Below are positions 1 through 10,376 of a stretch of 21,963 nucleotides of DNA, one piece after another; positions within the stretch are counted from its first letter, which is position 1; the number at the start of each line of letters is the position of its first letter. The stretch is from Bondarzewia mesenterica (taxonomy: Eukaryota > Basidiomycota > Agaricomycetes > Russulales > Bondarzewiaceae), in assembly GCA_004802705.1 (NCBI GenBank), contig SGPL01000545.1:1-21963 (forward strand). Reading direction: 5' to 3'. Under the pieces are notes generated by a model. It worked only from the letters and a program-made list of their open reading frames with translations, had not been told where the DNA came from and did no database searches. A program made the position numbers and the translations under genes.

Positions 1-480
1 ATGTCGCAGTGAGAACAACCATGATCAGTGAACAATTAGATTTGTGCACCCGAGAACTCACCATGCTCAGTACATAAGTACTCTGAGGATGCTGAAGAGC
101 AAAGCAGTAACGAGGACATCTGAAATGGAGATAATTAAGGGAAAGGTGCTGAAAGGAGATGGAGGGAGAATGCAAGAGAGAGCAGGCTAACTTCGCAAAA
201 TTTTCGGCAGTGACACGATGACTCAGAAATGGCGCAACCTCACGCCACAGCATGCGTTGAACGTTGAGGCCTTGAGAGTCGACGAGGGTCGAGCGCGGGG
301 ACTCTGCATGATATCGACCACGAGAGCGTGAGTAACTCGTCAAAGTCTCACCTCAATCTCACTCCGAAAAGATCTGGACGAGGCCTTGCCGTTCTCGGAC
401 ATCGATTCTCATGGGACCTTTCTTTGATCTCTGACTCTGAGTGTCGGGCTGACCTCTTCCCAAAATGGCGGTGTACCCAA
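1..480. other. Flank without a supported gene
   Basis: This stretch is visibly richer in G+C and CpG than the AT-rich Helitron remnant that follows, and the change falls at about position 481. Frames on both strands are short and interrupted. A two-exon minus-strand peptide of 43 codons can be drawn here but is too short to trust. It is best read as host or older-element sequence into which the Helitron copy was inserted or broken. Confidence 0.4.
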
Positions 481-483
481 TCA

Positions 484-1123
484 CCATGGTTTAAACAATA
501 TTAACATTGTTTTACAATAATCTTCTCTGCTACCTTGATCATGTCTAGGTAATATATCTCCTACAAAATTTGGTATTTTATTTTAGCTTTCAGAGCACAA
601 ATGTACTTTATGAGTTTCTCTTTGTGAATGTGGCTCAATGAAAGCCCCCTCATTTTTATAGTTATCAGCTGTTTTATCCTGCTGTTCTGAAGTGTTGTTT
701 CCAGATTTGAAGCTGCTTTTTTGCTTATCAACTTTTTTCTTTTTATGTTGGATTTTTGTTTTTTCTGCCAATCGTATCTAATCATATAAATTTATATCAC
801 TATATATATGAGGACGATATATGTAATCAGATACTTTTGAAATATTAATATAGGTATTATCATTACGCCCTATTATAACTTGTTCTTCATAGTTTATGTT
901 ATCGTTATTTTGATCTGCACAATCTTACTCTACTTTTTTTACAAAATTTCTCCAATAAAATGGTTGAAATTCAAAGTTTGTGTAATGATCAGGATGTCCT
1001 AATAGATATAATGATGCCATTGGTCCTCCAGTTTCTGCTTTTATAGACAATGCATTGACTAGCTGAATTATCAGTTTTCGTGCTTTTTCCTTTTGCTCTA
1101 AAGTTCTATTGATCAATTCTGTA
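484..1123 (-). pseudogene. Helitron protein, last preserved part before helicase
   Basis: After the frame change the reading is ELINRTLEQKEKARKLI, then PMASLYLLGHPDHYTN and FQPFYWRNFVKKVE, all familiar from Helitron proteins just before the helicase. The same frame then meets TAA (925-927), TAG (778-780, in LYD-stop-IR where Trp is expected) and TAA (583-585). It is still recognisable beyond these as PNFVGDILPRHDQGSRE and LFKPW, ending at 484. A TGA follows and similarity stops. The Walker A and B motifs of the helicase are missing, so the element lost its 3' half. Confidence 0.7.
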
Positions 1124-1681
1124 TTTCTCTAAAAAAATTGCTTTAATTGTTTCAAAGATAACATGTGTTTTTAAAGGTGTTTTTACTATATAATCAGCTA
1201 CATATGCAATCACAGCCTTAATCGCTGTACCAGATAATAAGCTTGTGACATCAGTGTTGCATCGCAATAAATATATCAAGCAAGGAGTAAAAGTATTCAG
1301 CCAAGCTTCACCTTTCTTCATTTGAATATATCCTGTCTCCATATCAATGATTGAACATAGATAAATTTCATGTGGAAATCTTGCTTTACAAACTCCTCCA
1401 ATGCAACTAGGACTTTTACTGCGATTATGAACATTTGATTGAAATAAAAGTTCATTTACATCTTCTTTATACTCAGACCACCATATTTCATTTCTTTCAC
1501 ATGATTCACAATTACCACAAGTAGAATCATCACATTTCAATGGTATAGCTTGTGGAAGACATTCTGTTGCTTTCAATCGATCTGGATTTTTATTTTGTTT
1601 TATAGTAAATTTTTCTTTCACATTCTCCATTGTTCCTGTTAAAAACTCTCCTTGATGTACACCTTCAAGATATTCAATCAT
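1106..1681 (-). pseudogene. Helitron protein, linker downstream of Rep
   Basis: Same frame as the Rep block, after the two stops. It begins EYLEGVHQGEFLTG and carries a Cys cluster (CDDSTCGNCESC), then CKARFPHEIY, and the well-conserved WLNTFTPCLIYLLRCNTD followed by VTSLLSGTAIKAVIAYVADY. These strings lie between Rep and helicase in fungal Helitron proteins. At the end, around 1117-1135 and next to a T-rich run on the plus strand, the matching frame changes, so the ORF end at 1106 is an artefact of a one-base indel. Its function in this copy is lost. Confidence 0.75.
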
Positions 1682-2345
1682 TCACTTTTAAAAATCTGAG
1701 TCTGATTGCAATAAGTGATCTCTAATTTCTTGTAGAGTAAGTGAGTTTTTTATCCATAAAAGCATGTGCAAATGTAAAGTCAACCTTCCTTGTTGTTCAA
1801 CAGTACCATAATAACTTGATGTATCACCATACATGCCTGAATGTTTTGTATTCACTCCCAAGATGTGTGTTATGAATGCATCAACAATCAGTTTAAAGTA
1901 CCACGCTCTAGCAACTGGATTATTAGCAATCAACTTGTAGCGATTGTCATCTGAGATTTTTAAATTTGGCTTCAAGATATCTCCTGTATCTGCATAATAT
2001 AATGATATTGGATGTTTATTATCAGCTGGTGCAAATGTAATAAACCATGAAGGAGCACCAAGATAGGCTGTCAAAGCCCATATTTCATTGCGCATATATT
2101 TCTTTTGTGTTTGTGATCCATCAACATGTCCAGCTATATGATCAATGTCATTGAGAATTTGAAAACAAGCCTTTTCCTCATTAGTTGAAGGCTTCACTTT
2201 TTCACCTGCTTTCAATCTATCTATCAAATCTGACAGTGTTTCTTGATTTATATTCATAAGTTTATTTACAATATCAGGAAATATTTTCTTATTTGCAAGA
2301 AGATATCTACCAGTTGAAGAATTTTTTATTTGCTCATAGTTGTGC
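1682..2345 (-). pseudogene. Helitron Rep (HUH endonuclease) region, broken
   Basis: Starting just after the frame change, this block runs through NKLMNINQETLSDLIDRL, MRNEIWALTAYLGAPSWFIT, NPVARAWYFKLIVDAFI and EQQGRLTLHLHMLLWI. HLH in the last string sits where the two metal-binding histidines of the Helitron Rep nuclease motif are found. In active elements this domain nicks one strand to start rolling-circle transposition. The frame ends in TAA (1688-1690) and, two codons later, TGA (1682-1684); both lie inside the region that should link Rep to the next block. The catalytic Tyr region could not be placed with confidence. Confidence 0.75.
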
Positions 2346-3137
2346 TATTAAAGGAAATAATGGCTCAAGTTGAAAGTGTTTATCATGATACATAAGTAAT
2401 TGCTTTTTTCTAGTAACTTCTGAGTTGCTCAACGCTATTTTGGAATTTCCTAAACCACCTAAACCATAAGGAAATAGCCAAGGAAAGATTTGAGGATATA
2501 ATTGTGGATTGTGATAAATTGATTCAGGATTTTTAGCATGACCAATACCTGAAATTTTACCACCTTGAGTCAAATGTTGTAATGCTACTGTTTTTAAAAC
2601 TTTTGTTGATGAGTTTACTACTTTATTGCCTATTAATCCATGTACAATAAAAGAACATTCACCGTCATTTACACCTTCTTCATCATCAGCTTCATACTTC
2701 ACTACAGATTCTAGTTCTTTATTATGTCCTTGATTTGAATAATATAAACATGCTACTGCAGGTTCATTATCTTTGTACGAATTCAAATTCTCCTGTGATA
2801 TTTCTAAATTGACATAATCTTCATGATTCAATTTTAACCATTCAAGTGCAGATGCAACTTTGTTTCTTCGCACTAAAAGAGGTGTTCGTCTATGATCTAA
2901 TTGTGTAGGCCTTGTTGATCCAGTATAAATATATGCAAGCACTTCATTCAACTCATCATGACTAGGAGGTAATTTTGCATATACTTTTGGCATAAGCATT
3001 GAGAAAAATACTGCATTAGATTTGATTTTATGCATGCCAGATGACACTTTAATTATGTACTGATTATGGCAAACTCGTGAAATGAGCATTTTTTTAGCCC
3101 ATGTTAATCCTTTGAGTTGTGATGGAATTTCTCCTAT
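2334..3137 (-). pseudogene. Helitron protein, DUF6570-like segment
   Basis: Continues the frame of the preceding block after the TAG at 3138-3140. It reads IGEIPSQLKGLTWAKKMLIS, then GMHKIKSNAVFF, LPPSHDELNEVLAYIYTG, TPLLVRRNKVASALEWLKLN, and later YPQIFPWLFPYGLGGLGN. The last motif is the usual entry to the Helitron Rep region. The open frame stops at 2334, but similarity moves into another frame around 2337-2345 (reading NYEQIKNSSTGRYLLANK), so there is a small indel there. Nothing suggests the protein is made. The assignment is firm at the level of element class and weaker for domain limits. Confidence 0.75.
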
Positions 3138-4253
3138 CTAATTTCCATTAGCTAAAGATTCATGTGGCACTTTACCTGCTTTGAGTTCATGTAAATAAGA
3201 GTCACAGATTGAATCACAATTTGAAAGCAAAATAGGTCCATTGATTTCTTGTATAGGATTATCATGAGTAAATCGCTCACATCTTGTGATTCCTTCATTA
3301 GGTCGAGATAATATTGATAAATCTAAATCACATTTTGACAAAGAATGCAAGTTTTTATTAACAACTAAAGATGCACATACAGCACATGTTGATTCTGCAA
3401 TTGATTCAAGTGTAGTCGCTTTACAAAAATTATTGATAATAGCAGTAATGAGATCTTGATTTGGTGGGTCTGGTAGAAATAATGAATCTGACTTTACAGT
3501 GTGATCTGCTATTATAAATATGGCTGTATATTCATTATAATTTATTTGTTTAACCATGTCTCTTAGATTTAATATTGATGTTTTTGCCTTAATATAAACT
3601 TTATGTTCAACTGCTATAACAAATAGTTGATATTTTGTCAGCCACTCAACTATGTCAACTAATGGAATATTAGCAATAACAAATGCTGATTTTGAACCAA
3701 ATTCTGCAGCTACCAATGAAGAATAATATTTGAAAAATTTGAACTTTTCACTTTTCTTATAACTGCTAGATTTATTGATCTCATTAATGTAAGGCTCTAA
3801 TTCTCCATATAACCAACTATATTTTCTCCCTTTTTTATCTGAAATAGCTCCTCCAACTTGAATATGTGTATTTGNNTTTATACTNTTTTTCATCTCTTTN
3901 TTNNNATTANTNTTATAAANTAGTTTATAANCAAACNATGNNANCANCAAANANGGNNNGATATATTTGAATNTTTGAGNAANTAATGTANGATATGTAT
4001 ATTTATTGCANTGCNCACGCTCAATANNTAATCTTACATGCANAATTTTTNTATATNAAGATGTAAGANATGCNNTATTNATGAAAGTCAAAGNTATATC
4101 ACTTTTATTGAGATATTTTGAATCTGCATATGCATAGTAATTAGTGCACATTCTTGTGATGCAAATAGTGATTAATATCATATAAATTATTTCTTTGTAT
4201 ATCTTTTCTTTATATATCTTTTCTTTGTATGCCTTCTGGTTTTGCTTCTGCAT
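3138..4253 (-). pseudogene. Helitron protein, N-terminal part (interrupted)
   Basis: An open stretch of 371 codons, with unknown residues where N bases fall (3875-4093). The first 50 codons contain a short Lys/Tyr-rich repeat from an AT microsatellite near 4190-4230 and may not be genuine coding. The later part has CAVCASLVVN, a run ending SILSRPNEGITRCERF, and a Cys-containing block ICDSYLHELKAGKVP followed by ESLANGN. This pattern precedes the WIG.IP..L.GLT segment in the DUF6570 region of fungal Helitron proteins. The frame ends in a TAG at 3138-3140, exactly where a Trp is expected, and the same frame continues on the other side. This is therefore a nonsense mutation and not a real C-terminus. 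Confidence 0.7.
3875..4093. other. Scattered N bases in the Helitron remnant
   Basis: Many single or short N calls are sprinkled through about 220 bases of AT-rich sequence, not gathered in one gap. This looks like a consensus of non-identical repeat copies or low-quality reads, not a scaffold join. Confidence 0.8.
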
Positions 4254-5130
4254 AGTCTTCTAATGGAGTGATAGTTTCAACCAATTTGTGCACTTTTTAC
4301 ACTGGTAGTTACACCGTGATATCCCTTTGAATAACTTAATGTGGCTTTTGCCTTTATTCACATGCTTTCTAGCATAGCAAATAAAAAAAATAAAAAAATA
4401 AAAATAAAGAAAAATACTAAAAATAGTATTTAAATCCAGAGCATGTCAATAATCTCAAATTTGATTTACAAAATATGAGAGACTCATCAAAAGAGACATG
4501 CAAGTGGGCTGCAGGGATAGGGCAGGGATGTATTACAAGAACAGCTATTTCTGCTTTGAATCAAAACTTTGTGCAAAAGAAACAGTGATACAGCACATAC
4601 CAAAATATCCACCATCCTATTCATGCCCTGCTAACAATCCCTGCAGTTAGCAATGGCCATAAAAAGGCCCTGAAGTAAGCTACACAGCTGCAGAGTCTAC
4701 AACAAAAAATGACAGAAAATTAGTGTAATAGACAAGAAATACTCACTATGGCTGAAGTAAGCCTTTCTATAGCAGATGATGTATAATCTGCTATAGTTGT
4801 GAGAAAGAAATTAAGTGTGAGCTTGTCGAGTGCAATGGTAAACATGGTAGTCAAGTAGAGAGACATGATACAGCATCGTACTATTTACTTACATCGCTGA
4901 GTCATCATTTTACTGTGACAGAACAAAACTTGGTTTAAGCAATGCACGACACTATCATGATAGAAAACACTTTTTTGTATACATGTATAGCATAGGTACA
5001 ATAGAGAAATACAAAGAAAGAAGTATATATGTATGGATTGTAAGCTGTAAGTCTATAAACTCATATACTCTACCTTCAAGACCACTCTGTCCACTCTCAC
5101 TGCTAATCATGATGACAATGGTAGTGTGTA
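4254..5130. other. AT-rich sequence without a supported gene
   Basis: No coding region is supported on either strand. It contains an A-rich low-complexity run at about 4381-4431 and otherwise unique-looking AT-rich sequence. The transcription-side end of the Helitron should lie somewhere here, but I could not identify a terminus. Confidence 0.5.
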
Positions 5131-6385
5131 GCCCCGTTGTGTCGAAACAACAGGGCAGAGGGCATAGTGGGCGAGTGTGATGCCCTGTCATGTTGGAACG
5201 ACAAGAGAAAGGGTGTGGTGGGTGAGCAAAATGCCCCATTATGTTAGAATGATGAGACAGAGGGTATGCTGAGTAATCGAGATGCCCTGCCATGTTAAAA
5301 TGATGAGGCAGGAGGGTGCTAGATGAGTGTAATGCCCTATCATGTTTGAATGATGAGGTAGGGGGCATGCTGGGTGAGGGAGATACCCCATCATGTTAGA
5401 ACGATGAAGCAGAACATGTTGGGCAAGAGAGACACCCTGTTGTGTTTGAACGATGAGGCAGTGGGCATGGTAGGTGAGTGCAATGCCCTGCTATATTGGA
5501 ATGATGGGGCAGGAGGGTGCTAGATAAATGCGATGCCCCATCATATTTGAATGATGAGGCAGGGGGCATGCTAGGCAAGAGAGCTGCCCCATCATGTTAG
5601 AATGATGAGGCAGAATATGTTGGGTGAGGGAGATGCCTCATCGTGTTCGAACAATGAGGCAGTGGGCATGATGGGTGAGTGTAATGCCCTATTATATTCA
5701 AATAATGAGGCAGTGGGCATAGTAGGCAAGTGTAACACCCCATTATGTTGGAACAATAAAGCAGGGGCATAGTGAGTGAGTGCAACACCCCATTATGTTG
5801 GAATGATGGGGCAAGAGCATGATGAATAAGTGCGATGCCCCATCATGTTAGAATAATAGAGCAGTAGGCATGGTGAACAAATAAAACACCCCATCATATT
5901 GGAATAATGAGGCAGGGCATGGTAGGTGAGTGAGATGCCCCATCATATTAGAACGATGAGGCAGTAGGCATAGTAGATGAGTGATGCCCACTGCCCCATT
6001 ATTTCAACATGACAAGGCATCACACTCACCCACCATGCCCACTACCTGTCATTCTAATATGATGGGGCATTAAGTGTGCTGGGTGAGTGCAATGCCCCAT
6101 CATCTTGGAATGATGGAGCAGGGGCATGATGGGTGAGTGCGACACCCCATCATATTGGAACAACAATGCAGAGGTGTGATGGGTGAGTGTAACACCTCAT
6201 CATGTTGGAACAATGGAGCAGGGGCATAGTGGGTGAGTGTGATGCCCCATTATGTTGGAATGACAGGGCAGTGGATGTAGTGGGCAAGTGGAACACCCTA
6301 TCATGTTGAAATGATGAGACAGGGCATGGTAGGTGAGTGACATGCCCTATCGTGTTGGAATGATGGGGCAGTGGGTATGGTGGGG
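5131..6385. repeat. Minisatellite, period about 51 bp, hairpin unit
   Basis: About 24 diverged tandem units. Each starts with a version of TGCCCCATCATGTTGGA and continues ATGATGGGGCAGTGGGCAT, then GGTGGGTGAGTGC. Unit starts are spaced 49-54 bases apart (for example near 5181, 5232, 5283, 5332, 5382). The first half of a unit is an inverted repeat: arms like TGCCCCATCAT and ATGATGGGGCA around a 6-base loop. A clear example is 5584-5595 with 5602-5613, a 12-bp stem with one mismatch. Because 51 is a multiple of three, long ORFs with a 17-residue repeat appear on the minus strand. I regard them as by-products of the repeat. Confidence 0.9.
5983..6070. repeat. Inverted block inside the minisatellite
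   Basis: Within the array, about 88 bases read as the reverse complement of the surrounding units. Strings such as ACTCACCCACCATGCCCACT appear here, where all other units have the complementary GTGGGCATGGTGGGTGAGT. The block spans about 1.7 units and is flanked on both sides by units in the normal orientation. Confidence 0.8.
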
Positions 6386-7101
6386 GAAGGCATGAGCACA
6401 TAAGAAGAAAAAAAAACAATCTGAAGAAATGCATCTGGTCTCCTCCTTGCCATTCATGCCTGATGCCAGATATAGATACCAGTCATACATTACATGCATA
6501 CTGGGCATGGAAGGGGCAGAGTTCATTGGTGGGGAATGGCCATCATCACAGCTCCTGAATGATGTGAGAAGGGGCTCACGCAATGCATTAGTAGATAGGT
6601 AGCAAGATGGTGAGTGGAATTTTGGCCCTGCATGGTGAGAGAATGATGGGAGATGAGAAAGCAAGAGGACAAGACAAGAGTGGATGAGGAACTAGTAGCT
6701 TTGAAGTCTGACTTGTTGCTTACTTACCAGTAATCGGAGATCCTGGTCGACTGATAAAGCCTTACTATAAACAGAATGAAGCCAGGTTAGTCACAGAATT
6801 CTTACCATTTTGTAATAGCCCTAATCATGAACTAGTCATGAACTGTAGTCAATTGTAGTCGACTAGAGTCCCGAATTCTGGAGGGGGTCAAAAATGGCCC
6901 ATGGTTCATGCCCAAGTAACGATTTTCCTAATCAGAAATCATAACAAACTCCATCCATGATCGCTGATGGCAGATCATGCCCATTACTATGCCCTTAGCT
7001 TATTTTCATTGTCATCTCTAAATAATCAGACTTCAATTCAAAGTCCAATCTCGATATATCGGTATGGCTCTAAACAGATTTGCTAGACATTATCTGCTTC
7101 T
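6386..7101. other. No gene seen
   Basis: Unique-looking sequence after the minisatellite. Frames are short and interrupted on both strands, and no motif, RNA gene or repeat was recognised. Confidence 0.4.
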
Positions 7102-7299
7102 AGAATGGCATTGATGAATATGTAAAGACTGAGTATTTCAGCAACAGCAAATGATGAGAATGTGGATGATGCTGTGATAGAGGGAGTGATCAAAGAAGTG
7201 GTTGGATAGTTAGAGCTAGTGAGGGCAAGTTCATCGATCCTTGAGATGGAAGATGTAAAAATATGAATGATAATAGGAATTCTGTTGGACATTGGATAG
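7102..7299 (+). pseudogene. Decayed ORF fragment, unidentified
   Basis: One plus-strand frame keeps a protein-like composition over about 65 codons (RMALMNM, RLSISATANDENVDDAVIEG, LELVRASSSILEMEDVKI, MIIGILLDIG). It is broken by TAA (7123-7125), TAG (7207-7209) and TGA (7264-7266). Each stop is one C-to-T change away from a Gln or Arg codon. I do not recognise the family. A remnant of a transposon or host gene is plausible given the repeat-rich surroundings, but chance is not excluded. Confidence 0.3.
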
Positions 7300-8215
7300 T
7301 AGAAATAAAAGAAAAGTGCATTTGAAAAACAGAAATGATTGTGGCTTGAGTATTTATGAAAAAGAGATAGGAGCATGCTGGCGATGTGGCGATATCTCGC
7401 TTAACAGTGTTACAATATTTTTGCTAAAACCTTCATGTCCAAGTCCAAAACTATTTTTGGGCATGACAATGCCTTTCAATTTTTTAATTGTTTTATTTCA
7501 TACACCTTACAAAAAGCATAATGATGGAATTCCCTTTTGCATACTGCTGCTGCCTCTCTTCATATTGGTCTTTACTCGCAAAAGTTTATTTATACTCCTC
7601 ACTCAATTGTTTCTATTTATGCATTCTTTTTTTGTATGATACATCTTAGACAAATCAATAGTATTGGGTGCTCTCTAATTATGAAAGCACAAGTAAGCTG
7701 GCTGATGCCATAGAGTATCACACATGAATACTTGAAGATGAAAGCTAGTTAGCTAACTGTTTCACTTTATCTTTCCTGATACTATACTTTTTGCTTTTAA
7801 TTCTCAAGGTTAATACACTCTGCATGTCCAGATTTTAGAGGCAATAAGTCCATCATCATCTACATAAGGGACTTATAGCCAAAGAATTCGGAAAATCTGA
7901 GGTCTTGGACCAAGAAACTTAGAATTGGCTTAGTCCAAATCTAAAGACTGAGTTCATGGACTACAGAGAATGCAGACTCTCTATTCTTCTAGAGCAGTAA
8001 ACACTCAGCTTTGGCCTTGCACAGCCATCCCCTTGAAACCTATTACAGGTGTAATTGGTTTTAGCATAGCCATGCATAGCCTGGTGGAGCTACAAAAGTC
8101 ATACTGACTCACCTAGTGTTTCAGCCTTATTTTCTATTTGTTTTGGCTACATGAGGCATTATTAAGGTCCCATTTATTTGCCACTAATTGTACATATACT
8201 GCCCCCTTAAAGGTC
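7300..8215. other. No gene seen
   Basis: AT-rich sequence with only short chance ORFs on both strands and no recognised motif. Confidence 0.4.
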
Positions 8216-8285
8216 TATAAAAGAGGGAGCAGAGACTGCTTTTTTAAAATAGACTCCCCCCTTTCTCTTCCCTCTATTCTTCAGT
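8216..8285 (+). promoter_or_regulatory. TATA box and pyrimidine tract, possibly LTR-derived
   Basis: TATAAAA at 8216-8222 is followed by a G/A-rich stretch and then by a pyrimidine-rich run (CCCCCCTTTCTCTTCCCTCT) that could serve as an initiator. This arrangement resembles the promoter part of fungal LTR retrotransposons. No matching second LTR, primer-binding site or gag/pol frame was found nearby, so a solo-LTR relic or coincidence are both possible. Confidence 0.3.
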
Positions 8286-9241
8286 GCTCATTCCAACTCA
8301 AGCCTTCTAAAGCTTTTGTTGTCCTCTTTATTTATAGTTACAAGTGCAATACAAAATTGTCTACTGACCTTAATATTACCTTGCTAGCTGATTCTATCTG
8401 ATTGATTAGTACTTACTAGCAGCTTAATAGAACTATTCTTTAATCTCCAGCATAGTGAATTCATCCTCAATCTAGGCCATCTTTAATTTGCTTGTACAAG
8501 GAGTTACAAAACTTTGAGATTGTGTCTAGTGCATTCTTACTCTTTAATATCCCACATGGGGATATTATCTTATCATTATATTCATGAAGTTGTCTAAAGG
8601 TACACGGTTATTCAGAATCTTCGATATTGTCCTTCAGTTTTCTGCAGAAGAATTTCTCAGACATGGAAGTGCTGCTGAAACATTCATCCATCATAATTTG
8701 TATTTGCTATAGGTCCAAGATACATCATTCAAGCTTAACTAAGTTGGTTAAGCCTAGTCTAGAGACTGCCAGTCAAGTTAAGATTGTCATTGTCATCATT
8801 TGAAGTTGCCTTGTACTCGTTCATCTAATTCTAGTCATCATCGAGATTAAACTCGTCATTCATTATTGCCATCTAGTCTTGGTCATCTGACCTACCTTGT
8901 ACCTATCCACACTCACCTTCACTCATACACTCTTTGAGTATAGCTTTATCTTATCACTTTAGCTTAGAAAACTAAAGGCATATCTAACTCGAATAACTAG
9001 GCTTCTCTGAAAAAGTAGGAAACCCTGAGCAAGTCTAGGCATAGAAGCTATTAGTTTATTTTTAGTGTTGTTTTTCATCACCAGATTCACTTTCAAACTG
9101 CTTCGCTACATGACAATAAGTGCTCACTGAGGGAAATCTACACGTAACTTTACTAACTTATATAGCCTTTATATACTTACATCACTTTAGCACAATTTTT
9201 TGGCTTATTTACACCTTGTTAGACTAGTAGACTTTACAAAT
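8286..9241. other. No gene seen
   Basis: AT-rich, with short degenerate repetitions of GTCATCAT/CTAGTCAT type around 8790-8890. No coding region is supported. Confidence 0.4.
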
Positions 9242-9449
9242 TTACTAAACAGCAGCTAATTAACTATCAATTACATGGCTACTAATTAATTAATAAGAAA
9301 TAAAGCCAAAAAACTAACACTACAATATTTGCCACTTAAAAGATTTAAACCCAAGATCACAATAAACTAAAAGCCAAATCAGACACATATTGAGTGCTGT
9401 TAATCATTTAGCCAAATGGTTCATATTATTCCTGTTAGAAATCAAACTG
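9242..9449 (+). repeat. Left terminal inverted repeat
   Basis: Pairs with 10377-10560 in reverse complement. Well-matched strings include AGCAGCTAATTAACT near the outer end, AACTAACACTACAATATTT in the middle and GCCAAATGGTTCATATTATT near the inner end. The left arm has an extra segment of about 26 bases near 9266-9291. Confidence 0.8.
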
Positions 9450-9696
9450 CATACTATATAACATTTTTCAACTAAGACAGTTTTTTTACTTGTCTAATGG
9501 AGTAAATTTTTTTTTTTTGCTTTTTAAACAGTTTTCATGTACAAATATGTGACATATCTCATATCATCAGCAAGCTACTGATGAGAAGAGTTTAAATATC
9601 TAATTATAAGGTCACAGCTAGAATCTGTTGAGTGCACTTGCAGTAAATATTCATTCATCCCACTTGAACACCTTAAGTCGAAAAAATATGATATAT

Positions 9697-9726
9697 ACAG
9701 TTTTTGACTGGTCAATAGTACACCCC
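9697..9726 (+). repeat. Inner inverted repeat, left copy
   Basis: ACAGTTTTTGACTGGTCAAT followed by AGTACACCCC matches, in reverse complement and with only a few differences, the sequence at 10349-10377. In the right part of the element this motif abuts the terminal repeat, while here it lies about 250 bases inside it. Confidence 0.6.
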
Positions 9727-10376
9727 TAGTCAATGATACACTTGGCTTAAAAACATCATAGCACCTCCTTTCTGCCACTTTTTTTTTGCACAATTCATTA
9801 GTATATGATATGATGTATGTTACAGAAAATAATGAGGCCATGCTATAAGCAGGAAAAGTACATTCAGTCGATTGTTACACTAAATGAGATAGAATCTGAA
9901 TATTGTTGAGTGTCTTTTGATTTTACCACTTAGAGAGGAATGAAAAAAAAAAATTATACCTGCAATCAGAAAAGTATTCAGCAATGGTTTGTGCTTTTTA
10001 TTGCTCAAAAAAATGATGTGTAAAATGCCCAATCTCATATTTTGTGATGTCGCGGACCAGACAAGATGGACAGAGGTTTGTGTCACAGCCATATGCTATC
10101 TCTTGCTAAGGTGGTGACTAATAAATGCTTATGAACACAAATCTTATCTTGTGTGATGTGACTGTATTATTGAGTAAATTGGTGGCTGGCTCAACATTTC
10201 ATGTTTTTTGACATGGTTTGTGCTCAACTGCTCACCAATAAATAATTTAAAAAATGCATGGGTTACTTCTACTGTATACTTGAGATGTGAGAGAAAAAAA
10301 ATTGAGTCTGTGTGCCAGCCTACAATAAGAACAAGGGCAGCAAATTTTGGGTGTACCATTGATCGGTTAAAAACTG

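Larger units (their letters stand above)
484..4253 (-). mobile_element. Degraded, truncated Helitron-like element
   Basis: Minus-strand frames that follow one another read as one Helitron Rep/helicase-like protein. In order they give an N-terminal region with a Cys-containing segment, a segment resembling the DUF6570 domain that often precedes Rep in fungal Helitrons, the Helitron_like_N Rep region with an HLH (HUH-type) motif, a linker with LLRCNTDVTSLLSGTAIKA, and the conserved PMASLYLLG and FYWRNFV blocks. Similarity ends at the residues LFKPW at 484, where base composition also changes. The PIF1-type helicase domain that normally follows is absent. At least five in-frame stops and two frame changes show the copy is dead. 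No Helitron ends (5' TC, 3' hairpin plus CTRR) were identified. Family assignment rests on recalled motifs, not a search. Confidence 0.8.

Noticed and set aside
223..402. Two-exon minus-strand peptide of 43 residues (exons 402-352 and 303-223) with GT-AG ends
   Set aside because: Phases fit, but it is very short, has no recognised relative, and such small models arise easily by chance.
4955..6434. Minus-strand ORFs of 60-137 codons with a 17-residue His/Pro/Ser-rich repeat
   Set aside because: They follow from a 51-bp repeat, which is a multiple of three. They are broken between units, and no start, intron or homology supports translation.
8030..9075. Complete LTR retrotransposon around the TATA/pyrimidine tract
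   Set aside because: No second LTR, primer-binding site, or gag, protease, reverse transcriptase or integrase frame was found; only a promoter-like stretch is kept, at low confidence.
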